The translations under genes were made by a program, and so were the position numbers. Shown here in pieces: positions 41,118-49,683 of a stretch of DNA of 64,000 nucleotides; the stretch's first letter is position 1, and each line of letters opens with the position of its first letter. Source of the DNA: Eubacteriales bacterium (GTDB lineage: Bacteria; Bacillota; Clostridia; Christensenellales; Aristaeellaceae); assembly GCA_028693055.1 (NCBI GenBank), contig JAQUWD010000001.1:1-64000 (forward strand). Direction: 5' to 3'. Below the pieces are notes generated by a model, which was given only the letters and a program-made list of their open reading frames with translations, had not been told where the DNA came from and made no database searches.

Positions 41118-43178
41118 TTAAAAACGTTCCAAGTCGGCGGAGGCGGTTTTTAACAAATCCTTAGGCGTAGCTTCCCCATCCGGCGGGCAGCAAGTATAGC
41201 CGCGAACATATTCCGGAAAAACGCAGTTGTCCGTCCAAAATGGAAATTCAACGGTGATCAGCCTTGTTCTCAGCCGATCAAAAACCACATTAATGGATTC
41301 GGCGTTGGTAAACATGTTAATACACCACATGCCTTTGTCCTTATCGACAAAATAGGTCATGTCGTTTAGTCGAATGGAATCACGCAAGGTGGAAGAGGTA
41401 ATTTCCAGCAAGGCGTTATAATCGTCTTCGTGCATGCTCTTGCGCACCTGGTCCACATTACGAATACCCACGGTGACCAATACCAAGGTTAATTGGTAGC
41501 GCTTTGCAATTTTCATATAAATGGGCGTGTCATTCAGAAATGCGTGTAGGTTACGGGTTTGAGTGATTTTATCCGTCATCTCGGTACGCGCCATTTCCTC
41601 GTAGCACAGGGCAAGCCTTGCCAGCAGACGCTTGCGGTTTTCCTTCACCCCGCCGATGATCACTGCGTCGCAAAGCAGCCATATCCCCCAGAAAACCATA
41701 CCCCTCGCTAGTTCGGGCCAAAAACCAACCGTTACAGCCGCACCTGCCACAATAGAAGCAACGGCGGCGATTAAGCCTATCTTTCTACCAAATAGGTAAG
41801 TGAGGAACGTTACAACGGTTCCCCCAAAAAGAGCGCACCAATGAAGGGATGTAAAGGACGGGCGAGCAAGCATGTAAGCCGCGCCAATTACCGGAAGCAA
41901 AAATGCCAGCACGGTCGCAGGCTGAATCGGCTTCTCGGTATCTTTATCGTCCATATCCTTACTCCTCCTTTGAGAGCGCCCATCGATCGCTTCATGGTCT
42001 GCGGCGTTCTTAGGTACGGCGACCACCCGCTGATAAATCTCCAGCGTCTTTCGGCTCACGACGTCCCAATCCTCCCAAACTGCATTCGCTTTGGTGATCC
42101 TTCCCTCCTCCGGGCGGCTGATCAAGGAATCCATTTTCTTGGCCAGATCCGCAACGTCGCCGTGTTTAAACAGGCTGACGCAGCCCTGCCCCGCCTCGAT
42201 GTTTTCGCTGATGTCGCTGACCAAGCATCGGCAGCCAAAGCTGAGCGCCTCCAGCAGGCTCATAGGCATGCCCTCAATATCGCTGGGCAAGATATAAAGG
42301 CAGCAATTGCTAAAAAGCTCTTGCCACAGCCGTCCCCGTACCAGACCAACGAATTGAATCCGTCGATCGTTAGCCGCCATCGCCCGCACCTTCTGGCAAT
42401 ATGGGTCGTTTGCGTCCATATTGCCGGCAATAATCAATTTTTTATCTGTATGGAGGGTTTGAAACGCCTCAATAAGGTAATGAAGCCCCTTCTCAGGCAC
42501 GATTCTCGCTAGATACAGCAGATAGTCGCCCTTGCTTAGTCCGTACTCGGCGGTGATCAAATCAGCCTCGGCAAGCGTACATTTATCAACGCCATTTGGC
42601 AGCAAGGTAGTCGTTCGACCGTAGGTTTCTAAAAAATACTGCTGATTGTCCTTGCACAGCACAATGATTTCATCGGCGTACTTTGCAGCCACCGCTTCGC
42701 CAAGTTTTAAATAGCGGGTGGCAAAGCCGTTCCATTTAGCCCTTTTCCAATCCAACCCATGAACGGTGACCACCGTTTTTTTCCCAAACCAATGAGGCAG
42801 CCACAGCATAGCGCAGCTACCGATGGCATGGTAATGTATCACGTCGTAATCCCCAAAAAGCACGCGAATACTGGCCAACACAGAGTAAATAAACGCGTTG
42901 ACCTTTGAATTGCGCAAAGTGGGAATTTGCCGAATTCGCACCCCTTGATAGTATCTTTGTCCAACTCTGCCGCCCTTGGTGAAAAGATCCCATCGATTCA
43001 GGACTTCCACTCTGTTGCCCATAGCCGCCATGCGTACCGCCAATTCGCGCACCACAATTTCCACACCGCCTTCACGCGTGGGGATTCGCTTGTGTCCCAG
43101 CATAGCGATATGAAAGGTATGGGCTCCATTAGAAGCTGTTTTTTCAGGTAAATCCATCTTTGGCGACTGCTTAGCCAT
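41118..43178 (-). CDS. GT4 glycosyltransferase fused to TM segments and a degenerate GGDEF-like domain
   Basis: GT4: RIPTREGGVEIVVRELAVRMA...LYLARIVPEKGLHYLIEAFQ; several TM helices; DKITQTRNLHAFL...RLNDMTYFVDKDKGMWCI. Confidence 0.8.
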   Translation of the reverse strand: MAKQSPKMDLPEKTASNGAHTFHIAMLGHKRIPTREGGVEIVVRELAVRMAAMGNRVEVLNRWDLFTKGGRVGQRYYQGVRIRQIPTLRNSKVNAFIYSVLASIRVLFGDYDVIHYHAIGSCAMLWLPHWFGKKTVVTVHGLDWKRAKWNGFATRYLKLGEAVAAKYADEIIVLCKDNQQYFLETYGRTTTLLPNGVDKCTLAEADLITAEYGLSKGDYLLYLARIVPEKGLHYLIEAFQTLHTDKKLIIAGNMDANDPYCQKVRAMAANDRRIQFVGLVRGRLWQELFSNCCLYILPSDIEGMPMSLLEALSFGCRCLVSDISENIEAGQGCVSLFKHGDVADLAKKMDSLISRPEEGRITKANAVWEDWDVVSRKTLEIYQRVVAVPKNAADHEAIDGRSQRRSKDMDDKDTEKPIQPATVLAFLLPVIGAAYMLARPSFTSLHWCALFGGTVVTFLTYLFGRKIGLIAAVASIVAGAAVTVGFWPELARGMVFWGIWLLCDAVIIGGVKENRKRLLARLALCYEEMARTEMTDKITQTRNLHAFLNDTPIYMKIAKRYQLTLVLVTVGIRNVDQVRKSMHEDDYNALLEITSSTLRDSIRLNDMTYFVDKDKGMWCINMFTNAESINVVFDRLRTRLITVEFPFWTDNCVFPEYVRGYTCCPPDGEATPKDLLKTASADLERF

Positions 43179-43611
43179 TCTTTTTCTTCAGTTCCTTCTT
43201 CTCATAATCGTTCAACCATTCAAGAAAAGCGGCGGTTACGCGAAACATGCGAGACAATGATTTTAAATCTTGAATTTCCACCGTGTCTTTATCCAGCGCC
43301 TTAAGCACAATTTCCTCGTTTTTCTCATTCCCATAGATCCAAGGGGTGATCTCCATAATCTCGTTATCTCTGCGTTTGAACATATAGGAGCCGAAAGGAA
43401 TATTTAGCATATTAATAATCGCAGACATCAGCAGCGTCTCCGACACCTCGTTTTTTACAAACGCATCGCGCCAGAAGGTAGCGGTGGGATGCTTGCGGTA
43501 TTCGGCGTACAGGCGCTCTGCATCGCTCAAAACGCCTAAGCAAATAGCGCTGTAATACATTTTTTCGAAGTTCTTGCCATCGTTTTTCAGAATCAGCGAT
43601 GTAGACTGCAT
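43171..43611 (-). CDS. Conserved-looking hypothetical protein (146 aa) in EPS operon
   Basis: Intact ORF overlapping the downstream GT-GGDEF gene by 8 bp; no family recognised. Confidence 0.6.
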   Translation of the reverse strand: MQSTSLILKNDGKNFEKMYYSAICLGVLSDAERLYAEYRKHPTATFWRDAFVKNEVSETLLMSAIINMLNIPFGSYMFKRRDNEIMEITPWIYGNEKNEEIVLKALDKDTVEIQDLKSLSRMFRVTAAFLEWLNDYEKKELKKKNG

Positions 43612-43631
43612 GCTGTAACGCCTTCTCTCCG

Positions 43632-44324
43632 TTATTCACTATCGAGCCGAAAAACCGCCAAAACTGTTTTAAACAGAATGCTCACGTCTAGCCAGAAGCT
43701 GCGACGGATGATGTAATCGATGTCCATTTCCAGCCAGTCGTCAAAGGAGATATCGTTTCTGTGGGGTGCGATCTGCCAAAAACAGGTCAAGCCCGGTGTG
43801 ATGTACAGACGTTGAAATTGATATTCATCATACATCTTTACCTCCCGCGGCAGCGGAGGACGGGGACCCACCAAGCTCATATCTCCCTTGAGAATGTTCC
43901 AAAACTGAGGAAGCTCGTCCAAGCTGGTTTTCCGAAGCAGCTTTCCAAACCGCGTAATTCTCGGATCGTTTTTGATCTTGAAGGCCGGCCCCTCCATCTC
44001 GTTTTGATCCAGCAAATCGTCCAACAGCTTAACAGCATCGGCTCTCATGGTACGGAATTTATACATTGTAAAGATCTTTCCACCCCGGCCGCATCGGTGC
44101 TGCCTAAAAATTGGGCAGCCATGGGGATCGTCGATAAAAATCAGCAGCATAATCGGCAGAGAAATCGGAAGCATGAGCACCAGTGCAATAAGCGACCCCA
44201 GAATATCGCAGGTACGCTTTACCACCCAGAAATTTTCCCTTCCCGGCAGGTTCAACTCGCGTATCATGAGATTTCGAGGAGGCTGCAAATCATTGATAAC
44301 TTGATTTGGTTCCGGCATGCTCAT
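43632..44324 (-). CDS. Initiating sugar transferase (WbaP/CpsE-type undecaprenyl-phosphate glycosyl-1-phosphate transferase)
   Basis: KRTCDILGSLIALVLMLPI; YKFRTMRADA; GKLLRKTSLDELPQFWNILKGDMSLVGPRPPLPREV. Confidence 0.95.
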   Translation of the reverse strand: MSMPEPNQVINDLQPPRNLMIRELNLPGRENFWVVKRTCDILGSLIALVLMLPISLPIMLLIFIDDPHGCPIFRQHRCGRGGKIFTMYKFRTMRADAVKLLDDLLDQNEMEGPAFKIKNDPRITRFGKLLRKTSLDELPQFWNILKGDMSLVGPRPPLPREVKMYDEYQFQRLYITPGLTCFWQIAPHRNDISFDDWLEMDIDYIIRRSFWLDVSILFKTVLAVFRLDSE

Positions 44325-44389
44325 ACTAACACTCCTCCATCTACAGCAACGCGTGAAGCAACGCTTCATCTATTGTATTTATCCTATAA

Positions 44390-44418
44390 AGTATAACGAA
44401 AAATTACGTTGTGCGCAA
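44390..44418 (-). promoter_or_regulatory. Putative sigma-A promoter for the sugar transferase sub-operon
   Basis: Minus strand TTGCGC-N17-TATACT. Confidence 0.5.
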
Positions 44419-44455
44419 GGTCGAAAACGATGTTTTTAGGCCAAAACACACATTT

Positions 44456-45598
44456 TTAGGTTTGGCAGTCGAAAACTTTCTTATATTGTTGATAAACCTG
44501 CTCCCAGTCCATTTCGACTGCCGTTTCACGCGCGGCTGCTCGTAGGCTCTTCATCTCTTCAAAATGAGTTAGTGCGTAGCTCACCTGCTTCTCCATCTCA
44601 TCCCACTGGCCCACATCGACAACAAAGCCGTTGACCCCGTTTTGAATATAATCCTCAATTCCATATACCCGCGTAGAAAATACGACCAGCTCCGCGGCCA
44701 TAGCCTCCAAAACAACCAAGCCGAAGGTCTCATAACAGGTAGGAAAAATCATAAAATCAGCAGCGGCATAAAACTGCTCCACATGGGCGGAAAAGCCTGC
44801 GAAGATCAATCTGTTCTCGCACCCAAGCGCCCTTGCCTGCTCTAGATAGGGCGTTCTATCCTGTTCCTTGCCGACAATCACCAGCTTGGCTTCGGGATGC
44901 CGTGCGACGATTCGGATGGCTACATCCAAGCCCTTGTGACCCCATTCGGAGCCCACAAAACAGAACAGCGGTTCCTGTGAGCTAACCCCATACCGCTCCC
45001 GAACAGCCTCGCGAGCTTTGGGATCAGGCTTCATCAGCTCAGTATCCACTCCGTTGGGAATCACAGTTCCATGGCCCATCGGAAATGCCTGCTCAAAGGA
45101 GCTTTCCTCCCGTTCTGACACGCAAACATATTTCGTATGGGGGTTGCGGTAAATCCATTTTTCCGGCAGCTCGTAAATCAGCGGGCTGTATATCTTGCGC
45201 AGCCACCTTTTCAACGGTGAATAACCCTGATGATACAGTCCGCGCTTTTCCAAGGCATCCAACGAATGCCGACGCTCGGCAATAAGCATATGGACGGTGA
45301 TCAAATTCGCGTTAAGACATAATGCACCGGCGGCGTAAACCAAATCATATGCTTTTCCCTTCAGCGCTCGATGGCTTTTTACGATTAAATGCCAATGCTG
45401 CAAAAGCCCAATCTTGGTCAGCGAAAGAAGCTGAACGGCATGCACCTTTGTATGGGCTAGAATGTCATCATCCGCTTTGGCGCAGTACACATCCACCTCG
45501 TAGCCGTCCCGAGCAAAACGCTCCATAAGCTCCGTGGTAACGCGGGCTGTTCCTCCCGCGTAGCCGTACTGGGTACAGACTGTGGCAATTCGTTTCAT
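44456..45598 (-). CDS. Glycosyltransferase family 4
   Basis: YGYAGGTARVTTELMERFARDGYEVDVYC; FPTCYETFGLVVLEAMAAELVVFST; GGAGGGAACGGA RBS. Confidence 0.92.
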   Translation of the reverse strand: MKRIATVCTQYGYAGGTARVTTELMERFARDGYEVDVYCAKADDDILAHTKVHAVQLLSLTKIGLLQHWHLIVKSHRALKGKAYDLVYAAGALCLNANLITVHMLIAERRHSLDALEKRGLYHQGYSPLKRWLRKIYSPLIYELPEKWIYRNPHTKYVCVSEREESSFEQAFPMGHGTVIPNGVDTELMKPDPKAREAVRERYGVSSQEPLFCFVGSEWGHKGLDVAIRIVARHPEAKLVIVGKEQDRTPYLEQARALGCENRLIFAGFSAHVEQFYAAADFMIFPTCYETFGLVVLEAMAAELVVFSTRVYGIEDYIQNGVNGFVVDVGQWDEMEKQVSYALTHFEEMKSLRAAARETAVEMDWEQVYQQYKKVFDCQT

Positions 45599-46473
45599 TC
45601 CGTTCCCTCCTTCCCCGTTCTGGCGCGTGCTAAGGCAAGCGTATCCGACGGGCTGATCAAAAGCATGCGAAGGTAATACCACAATGCAAGGCCACGACGG
45701 TTCATGCGGAGAGCGCATTCCTTGAAATTCCACATCAAGCGGAAGCGAGCCTTACGGTCTCGTCGGTATTCCCTTTGAAACTCTTGATAAACAGCCAGAA
45801 AGCCCTGATAAGCCTTTCGGGGATTCCCAGTGATTTGCTCGCCGCTGTGAAGGGTATGCACAAAACCAAAATGCTCAACCTGAACGGCTTGATAACGCTT
45901 TAGCAGGCGCAGCCACAGCTCGTAATCCTGCCGAGCCGGAAGGCCGATCTTGAATCCCCCCACCTCAACCAAGGCCCGTCTCGTTGCCATGCCGTTAATC
46001 GTAGAGCCGATGCTGTCCACCCGGAGCATGCTTTCAAAGGTCGGGTGAGCCATCCAGTTTGCGTTACTATAAACCGTGCGGCGCTCCTCCCCCTCCCTTT
46101 CTCTCCATCCTTTTGTGCCGACCAACGCTATTTCGTCCGAGAAAAGCGGAACCGAACAGCTGACCTTTCCCGGCAGCCAATAGTCGTCGTCATCCAAAAA
46201 ACCAATGATTTCACCCTGTGCGTTCGCAATTCCCCAATTGCGCGCCGCGCACGCACCTCCGTTGCCAAAGGTCTTGTAGTAATGAACGCGCTCCATACCT
46301 TGATAGTACTGGCGAATTCCCTCGCTGTACTGGTTTTGCAGGGGATTGTCATCCACTACCAGCACTTCAAGGGGCTCATAGTCCTGTTGCAGGGCGCTGT
46401 TGACCGCCCGGGACAGCAGCTCGGCACTGCGTCCATAGGTAGGGATTACCACGCTTACCAAGGGCTGCTTCAT
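45595..46473 (-). CDS. Glycosyltransferase family 2
   Basis: VSVVIPTYGRSAELLSRAVNSALQQDYEPLEVLVVDDN; GFLDDDDYWLPGK. Confidence 0.93.
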   Translation of the reverse strand: MKQPLVSVVIPTYGRSAELLSRAVNSALQQDYEPLEVLVVDDNPLQNQYSEGIRQYYQGMERVHYYKTFGNGGACAARNWGIANAQGEIIGFLDDDDYWLPGKVSCSVPLFSDEIALVGTKGWREREGEERRTVYSNANWMAHPTFESMLRVDSIGSTINGMATRRALVEVGGFKIGLPARQDYELWLRLLKRYQAVQVEHFGFVHTLHSGEQITGNPRKAYQGFLAVYQEFQREYRRDRKARFRLMWNFKECALRMNRRGLALWYYLRMLLISPSDTLALARARTGKEGTE

Positions 46474-47633
46474 CTTTTCAGCCCCCTTGTCCCGGCTCTC
46501 CTTCTTTTAGAAATCGCTTGAAAAACAATGCGGAAGCAATGGGCTGTTCCTTTCCCTATCCCTTCCAATGAAATCAGCTTGCGAAGCAGAAAGGCTCCCC
46601 GCTTAGGAGACAAGCCCGTCGCATGCCCCAAATTGCATTCCGCGTTGTGAATAAGCCGCTCAGATAGCTCTTGTGACTTTGTGTCACGGGTTATGCCATC
46701 AAAAAGCATCAGGAAATTGCAAAGGGTACCGCTCTCCAATTCTGTTACCTTCAAGGGATAGGCTTCCGCGCCGTGCACCGCATACCATGCCTGTAGCTTG
46801 GATAGCGCCTCCGGATATTCGCGTAGCTTATAGACCACGTCGCAAAGCACAGAAATGGCGACCTCAAAATAGGCGACGCTAAAATCCTGAAACAACCCAG
46901 CCTTATCCAGACTGCGCTTTAGCTTTAACGTTTCGTTGGCGAAGTCCAGCGGGGCGAGGGGAAGCTTGGAGCGCGTATTGCCTCCCGCATTGATGCGATA
47001 GCACAACAGCGGTCGCTCATCGTAAATACAAATAGAGTCTGCCAGCGCTATAGCCATAGACATACAATAGAAATCGTTGGTATTGCGCGTGCCGCTAAAG
47101 CTTAACCCATGATCTACAAGCAAAGAGCGCCGGATCAGCTTATTGGTTGGGCCAAGCATGCTAAAACGAAACGCATCAGCTCCCAGCTCTATGGCCCGAA
47201 AGGTCGAACGGTCATGAGGAATGCATTCCTTCTTTAAGAAATACTCGCCGGTAAAGCGTTCCACCCGCTGATCGTACAGCTGGCCCAGACAAGCGCATAG
47301 GTCCGCCCCGGTTTCCACCAAACGGGCATACATCAGCTCCAGCATATTCCGCTCGTAAAAATCATCAGCGTCCAAAAACTGCACATATTCACCCTGAGCC
47401 TGCGCAAGCCCAAGGTTTCGCGCCGCCCCGGCGAATTGGTGCTCCTGCTTCAAGAGCCGTACCCGGTTGTCACCGCGAGCATATTGCTCCAAAAGCTCTG
47501 CCGAGCCGTCCGTGGAGCCGTCGTCAACACATAAAATCTCGATATCCCTCAGCGTCTGACCAACAATACTATTTAAGCATTGCTCCAAATATGGCATGGC
47601 GTTATACACCGGGATGATTACTGTAACTTTCAT
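46470..47633 (-). CDS. Glycosyltransferase family 2
   Basis: VTVIIPVYNAMPYLEQCLNSIVGQTLRDIEILCVDDGSTDGS; YVQFLDADDFYERN. Confidence 0.95.
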   Translation of the reverse strand: MKVTVIIPVYNAMPYLEQCLNSIVGQTLRDIEILCVDDGSTDGSAELLEQYARGDNRVRLLKQEHQFAGAARNLGLAQAQGEYVQFLDADDFYERNMLELMYARLVETGADLCACLGQLYDQRVERFTGEYFLKKECIPHDRSTFRAIELGADAFRFSMLGPTNKLIRRSLLVDHGLSFSGTRNTNDFYCMSMAIALADSICIYDERPLLCYRINAGGNTRSKLPLAPLDFANETLKLKRSLDKAGLFQDFSVAYFEVAISVLCDVVYKLREYPEALSKLQAWYAVHGAEAYPLKVTELESGTLCNFLMLFDGITRDTKSQELSERLIHNAECNLGHATGLSPKRGAFLLRKLISLEGIGKGTAHCFRIVFQAISKRRRAGTRGLKR

Positions 47634-47652
47634 GACTGCGGCCTTCCTTCCG

Positions 47653-49683
47653 TTACTGCTCGGCTGGGCTTAAACGATGAATCAAGGCGGCGGCAATGGG
47701 GTTGGCAATCATGCGAAAGCCAGCCTCCGCCGGATGAATCCAATCGGTCTGGGTAGTGACGCTCTGCCCGTTTTCATCCACCGTAACGACGGTATCAAAC
47801 GCATTGTTGCGGTCGAAGGTAAAGGCAGAGTTCACATAGGTACAGCTTTGAGCATATTCAGCCTGCGCGCATAGGCTCTCATAAGCTTCATTGATTTCGT
47901 CAATCCGGCCGTTAAACGTCGCCGCATTCACTTGACCATTGCCATCCGAGACATAAACCGGGCCGCACAGCAAAATAGATGCGTTGGGAAATTCACTCCG
48001 CAAAAGATCGATAAAGGCTTGAGCGCGGCTGCAAACCACCGTTGCGACGTCGTCCTTCCCGGTTCCGTAATGGGTCAAATCGTTCAGCCCTTGATAGACC
48101 ACAAAAACGTCCGGGGTGGGCAAGCCGTTTTGGGCAAGATACGCGGCGACGCTCACCTTTCCGTCTATACAGTAAGGATTGGGGAAATTTTCTCCCCGTC
48201 CCTCAGCGTTGTTCATTTTTAGCAAATCTTCAAAGCCATAGCCGCCATAGCCCTCGTGTGCGCATTCCATGCCGTCTGCCTTAGCGGTTCGTCTGCCCAC
48301 AAAAGACACCTGAGACATTCCGAAGTCCTGCGTAACAATACGCTTAATAGTGCAGGGAAGCACTGCTCTTTCCGTAAAGCTGTCGCCAATGATCATTACC
48401 TTTGCGTCGGACTGGGTGTTGGCGGCTTGCCCCGCGCGAATGCAGGTAAAATCGTAAGACAAGGTTTCCCCGGCGCTTGTGGCTACGCTAAAGGAGCACA
48501 GCCCGGTCGCATCCGGCAAGCGATAAGCTTGTTCCGTTGTCTCTACGCCGTCCACACTGAGCGTTACAGCTTCCTTACCACTCAAAAGATTGCTCAGCAG
48601 CGCATAGGTTTCCACCCCTTGCAGCGCAAAAACGACCTTCTGGGTCGAGCTTTTAGCCTGCGTATCCGTCGCGGGCTGTTCCGCGGAACCCTTCAACAGT
48701 TGAGAGGAGTAATCTTCCATGGCAAGGTCGTTATCCTCTACGATTTGCTGAAGCTTGCCGCCGCTGGCGCTTGCGTCGGCAGTGAAGGGCACCAGCTTCC
48801 CGGCGGAAGCCAGGCTGGTTTCCTGCGTTTTTTGGGCGGTGGTTAATGCGTCGGACGCTCCGAAATCCACAATCACCAGCTCGGGCGGGTTGTTCACGCG
48901 GGGCAGCTGATGAGAATTGCCCAGCCCGCGGCTGACGATCATCGTGGTATCCTGCTCGGTAAACATGCCTTCCGTATAGTCCGGCAGAAAGCCGTCCTCG
49001 TAGGAGTACAACCCTCCGAGGTAGGGAAGGCGTACCTGTCCGCCGTGGAGATGGCCGCTGAGCATCAAATCGATATCGTAGCCCTGAACCACGCCAAAAT
49101 TAGAAGGATAATGGGATAGTAGCAGCTTAAAGCCATCCAATTCGGAAAGTTTGCCTAAAATATCCTTGCTGTAGGTTTCGATCCCGCCGCCCGATTCGCT
49201 GAGACCGCCGATATAGAGCTCACAGCCGCCCACCGTCACCTTTTGATAAGTGTCGTTGAGCATCACCACGCCGGTAGCAGCCAAGTCGTCGTAGATTTGC
49301 CGTCCATCCTGCACGATCTGGGTCAGCTCATGATTGCCAAGCCCATAATAAACAGGAGCGATTTTTACAAGCTCCCGGCAAAGGGATAGCACGGGTGCGT
49401 AATCCTCATGGACAATGTTCATGTCCCCGCCGATCAAAATGATATCCGGCTTCAAATTTGCAACGCTAGCAATCAGATCGCAATTATCCGTACCAAAGAC
49501 CGACAAATGCAGATCGCTTAAAAAGACCGCCCGCACCCGCACGTCCAGCTTATCGGTGACGACCTGATAAAAGGTCTTATCCATCTGGCTTTGATCCGTC
49601 AAAACCTGAAAGGCGAAAAAAGCTATAGAAGCACAGAGGAAAAAGATGCAGAGGACTAAAAGGAGGACTCTGACTTTTTTCAT
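47653..49683 (-). CDS. Membrane-anchored metallophosphoesterase fused to SGNH/GDSL hydrolase
   Basis: MPE motifs SDLHLS, GGDMN, GNHEL, SGHLHGGQ; SGNH motifs IGDSFTE, GYGGYGF, GLNDLTHY, DWIHPAEAGF. Confidence 0.88.
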   Translation of the reverse strand: MKKVRVLLLVLCIFFLCASIAFFAFQVLTDQSQMDKTFYQVVTDKLDVRVRAVFLSDLHLSVFGTDNCDLIASVANLKPDIILIGGDMNIVHEDYAPVLSLCRELVKIAPVYYGLGNHELTQIVQDGRQIYDDLAATGVVMLNDTYQKVTVGGCELYIGGLSESGGGIETYSKDILGKLSELDGFKLLLSHYPSNFGVVQGYDIDLMLSGHLHGGQVRLPYLGGLYSYEDGFLPDYTEGMFTEQDTTMIVSRGLGNSHQLPRVNNPPELVIVDFGASDALTTAQKTQETSLASAGKLVPFTADASASGGKLQQIVEDNDLAMEDYSSQLLKGSAEQPATDTQAKSSTQKVVFALQGVETYALLSNLLSGKEAVTLSVDGVETTEQAYRLPDATGLCSFSVATSAGETLSYDFTCIRAGQAANTQSDAKVMIIGDSFTERAVLPCTIKRIVTQDFGMSQVSFVGRRTAKADGMECAHEGYGGYGFEDLLKMNNAEGRGENFPNPYCIDGKVSVAAYLAQNGLPTPDVFVVYQGLNDLTHYGTGKDDVATVVCSRAQAFIDLLRSEFPNASILLCGPVYVSDGNGQVNAATFNGRIDEINEAYESLCAQAEYAQSCTYVNSAFTFDRNNAFDTVVTVDENGQSVTTQTDWIHPAEAGFRMIANPIAAALIHRLSPAEQ

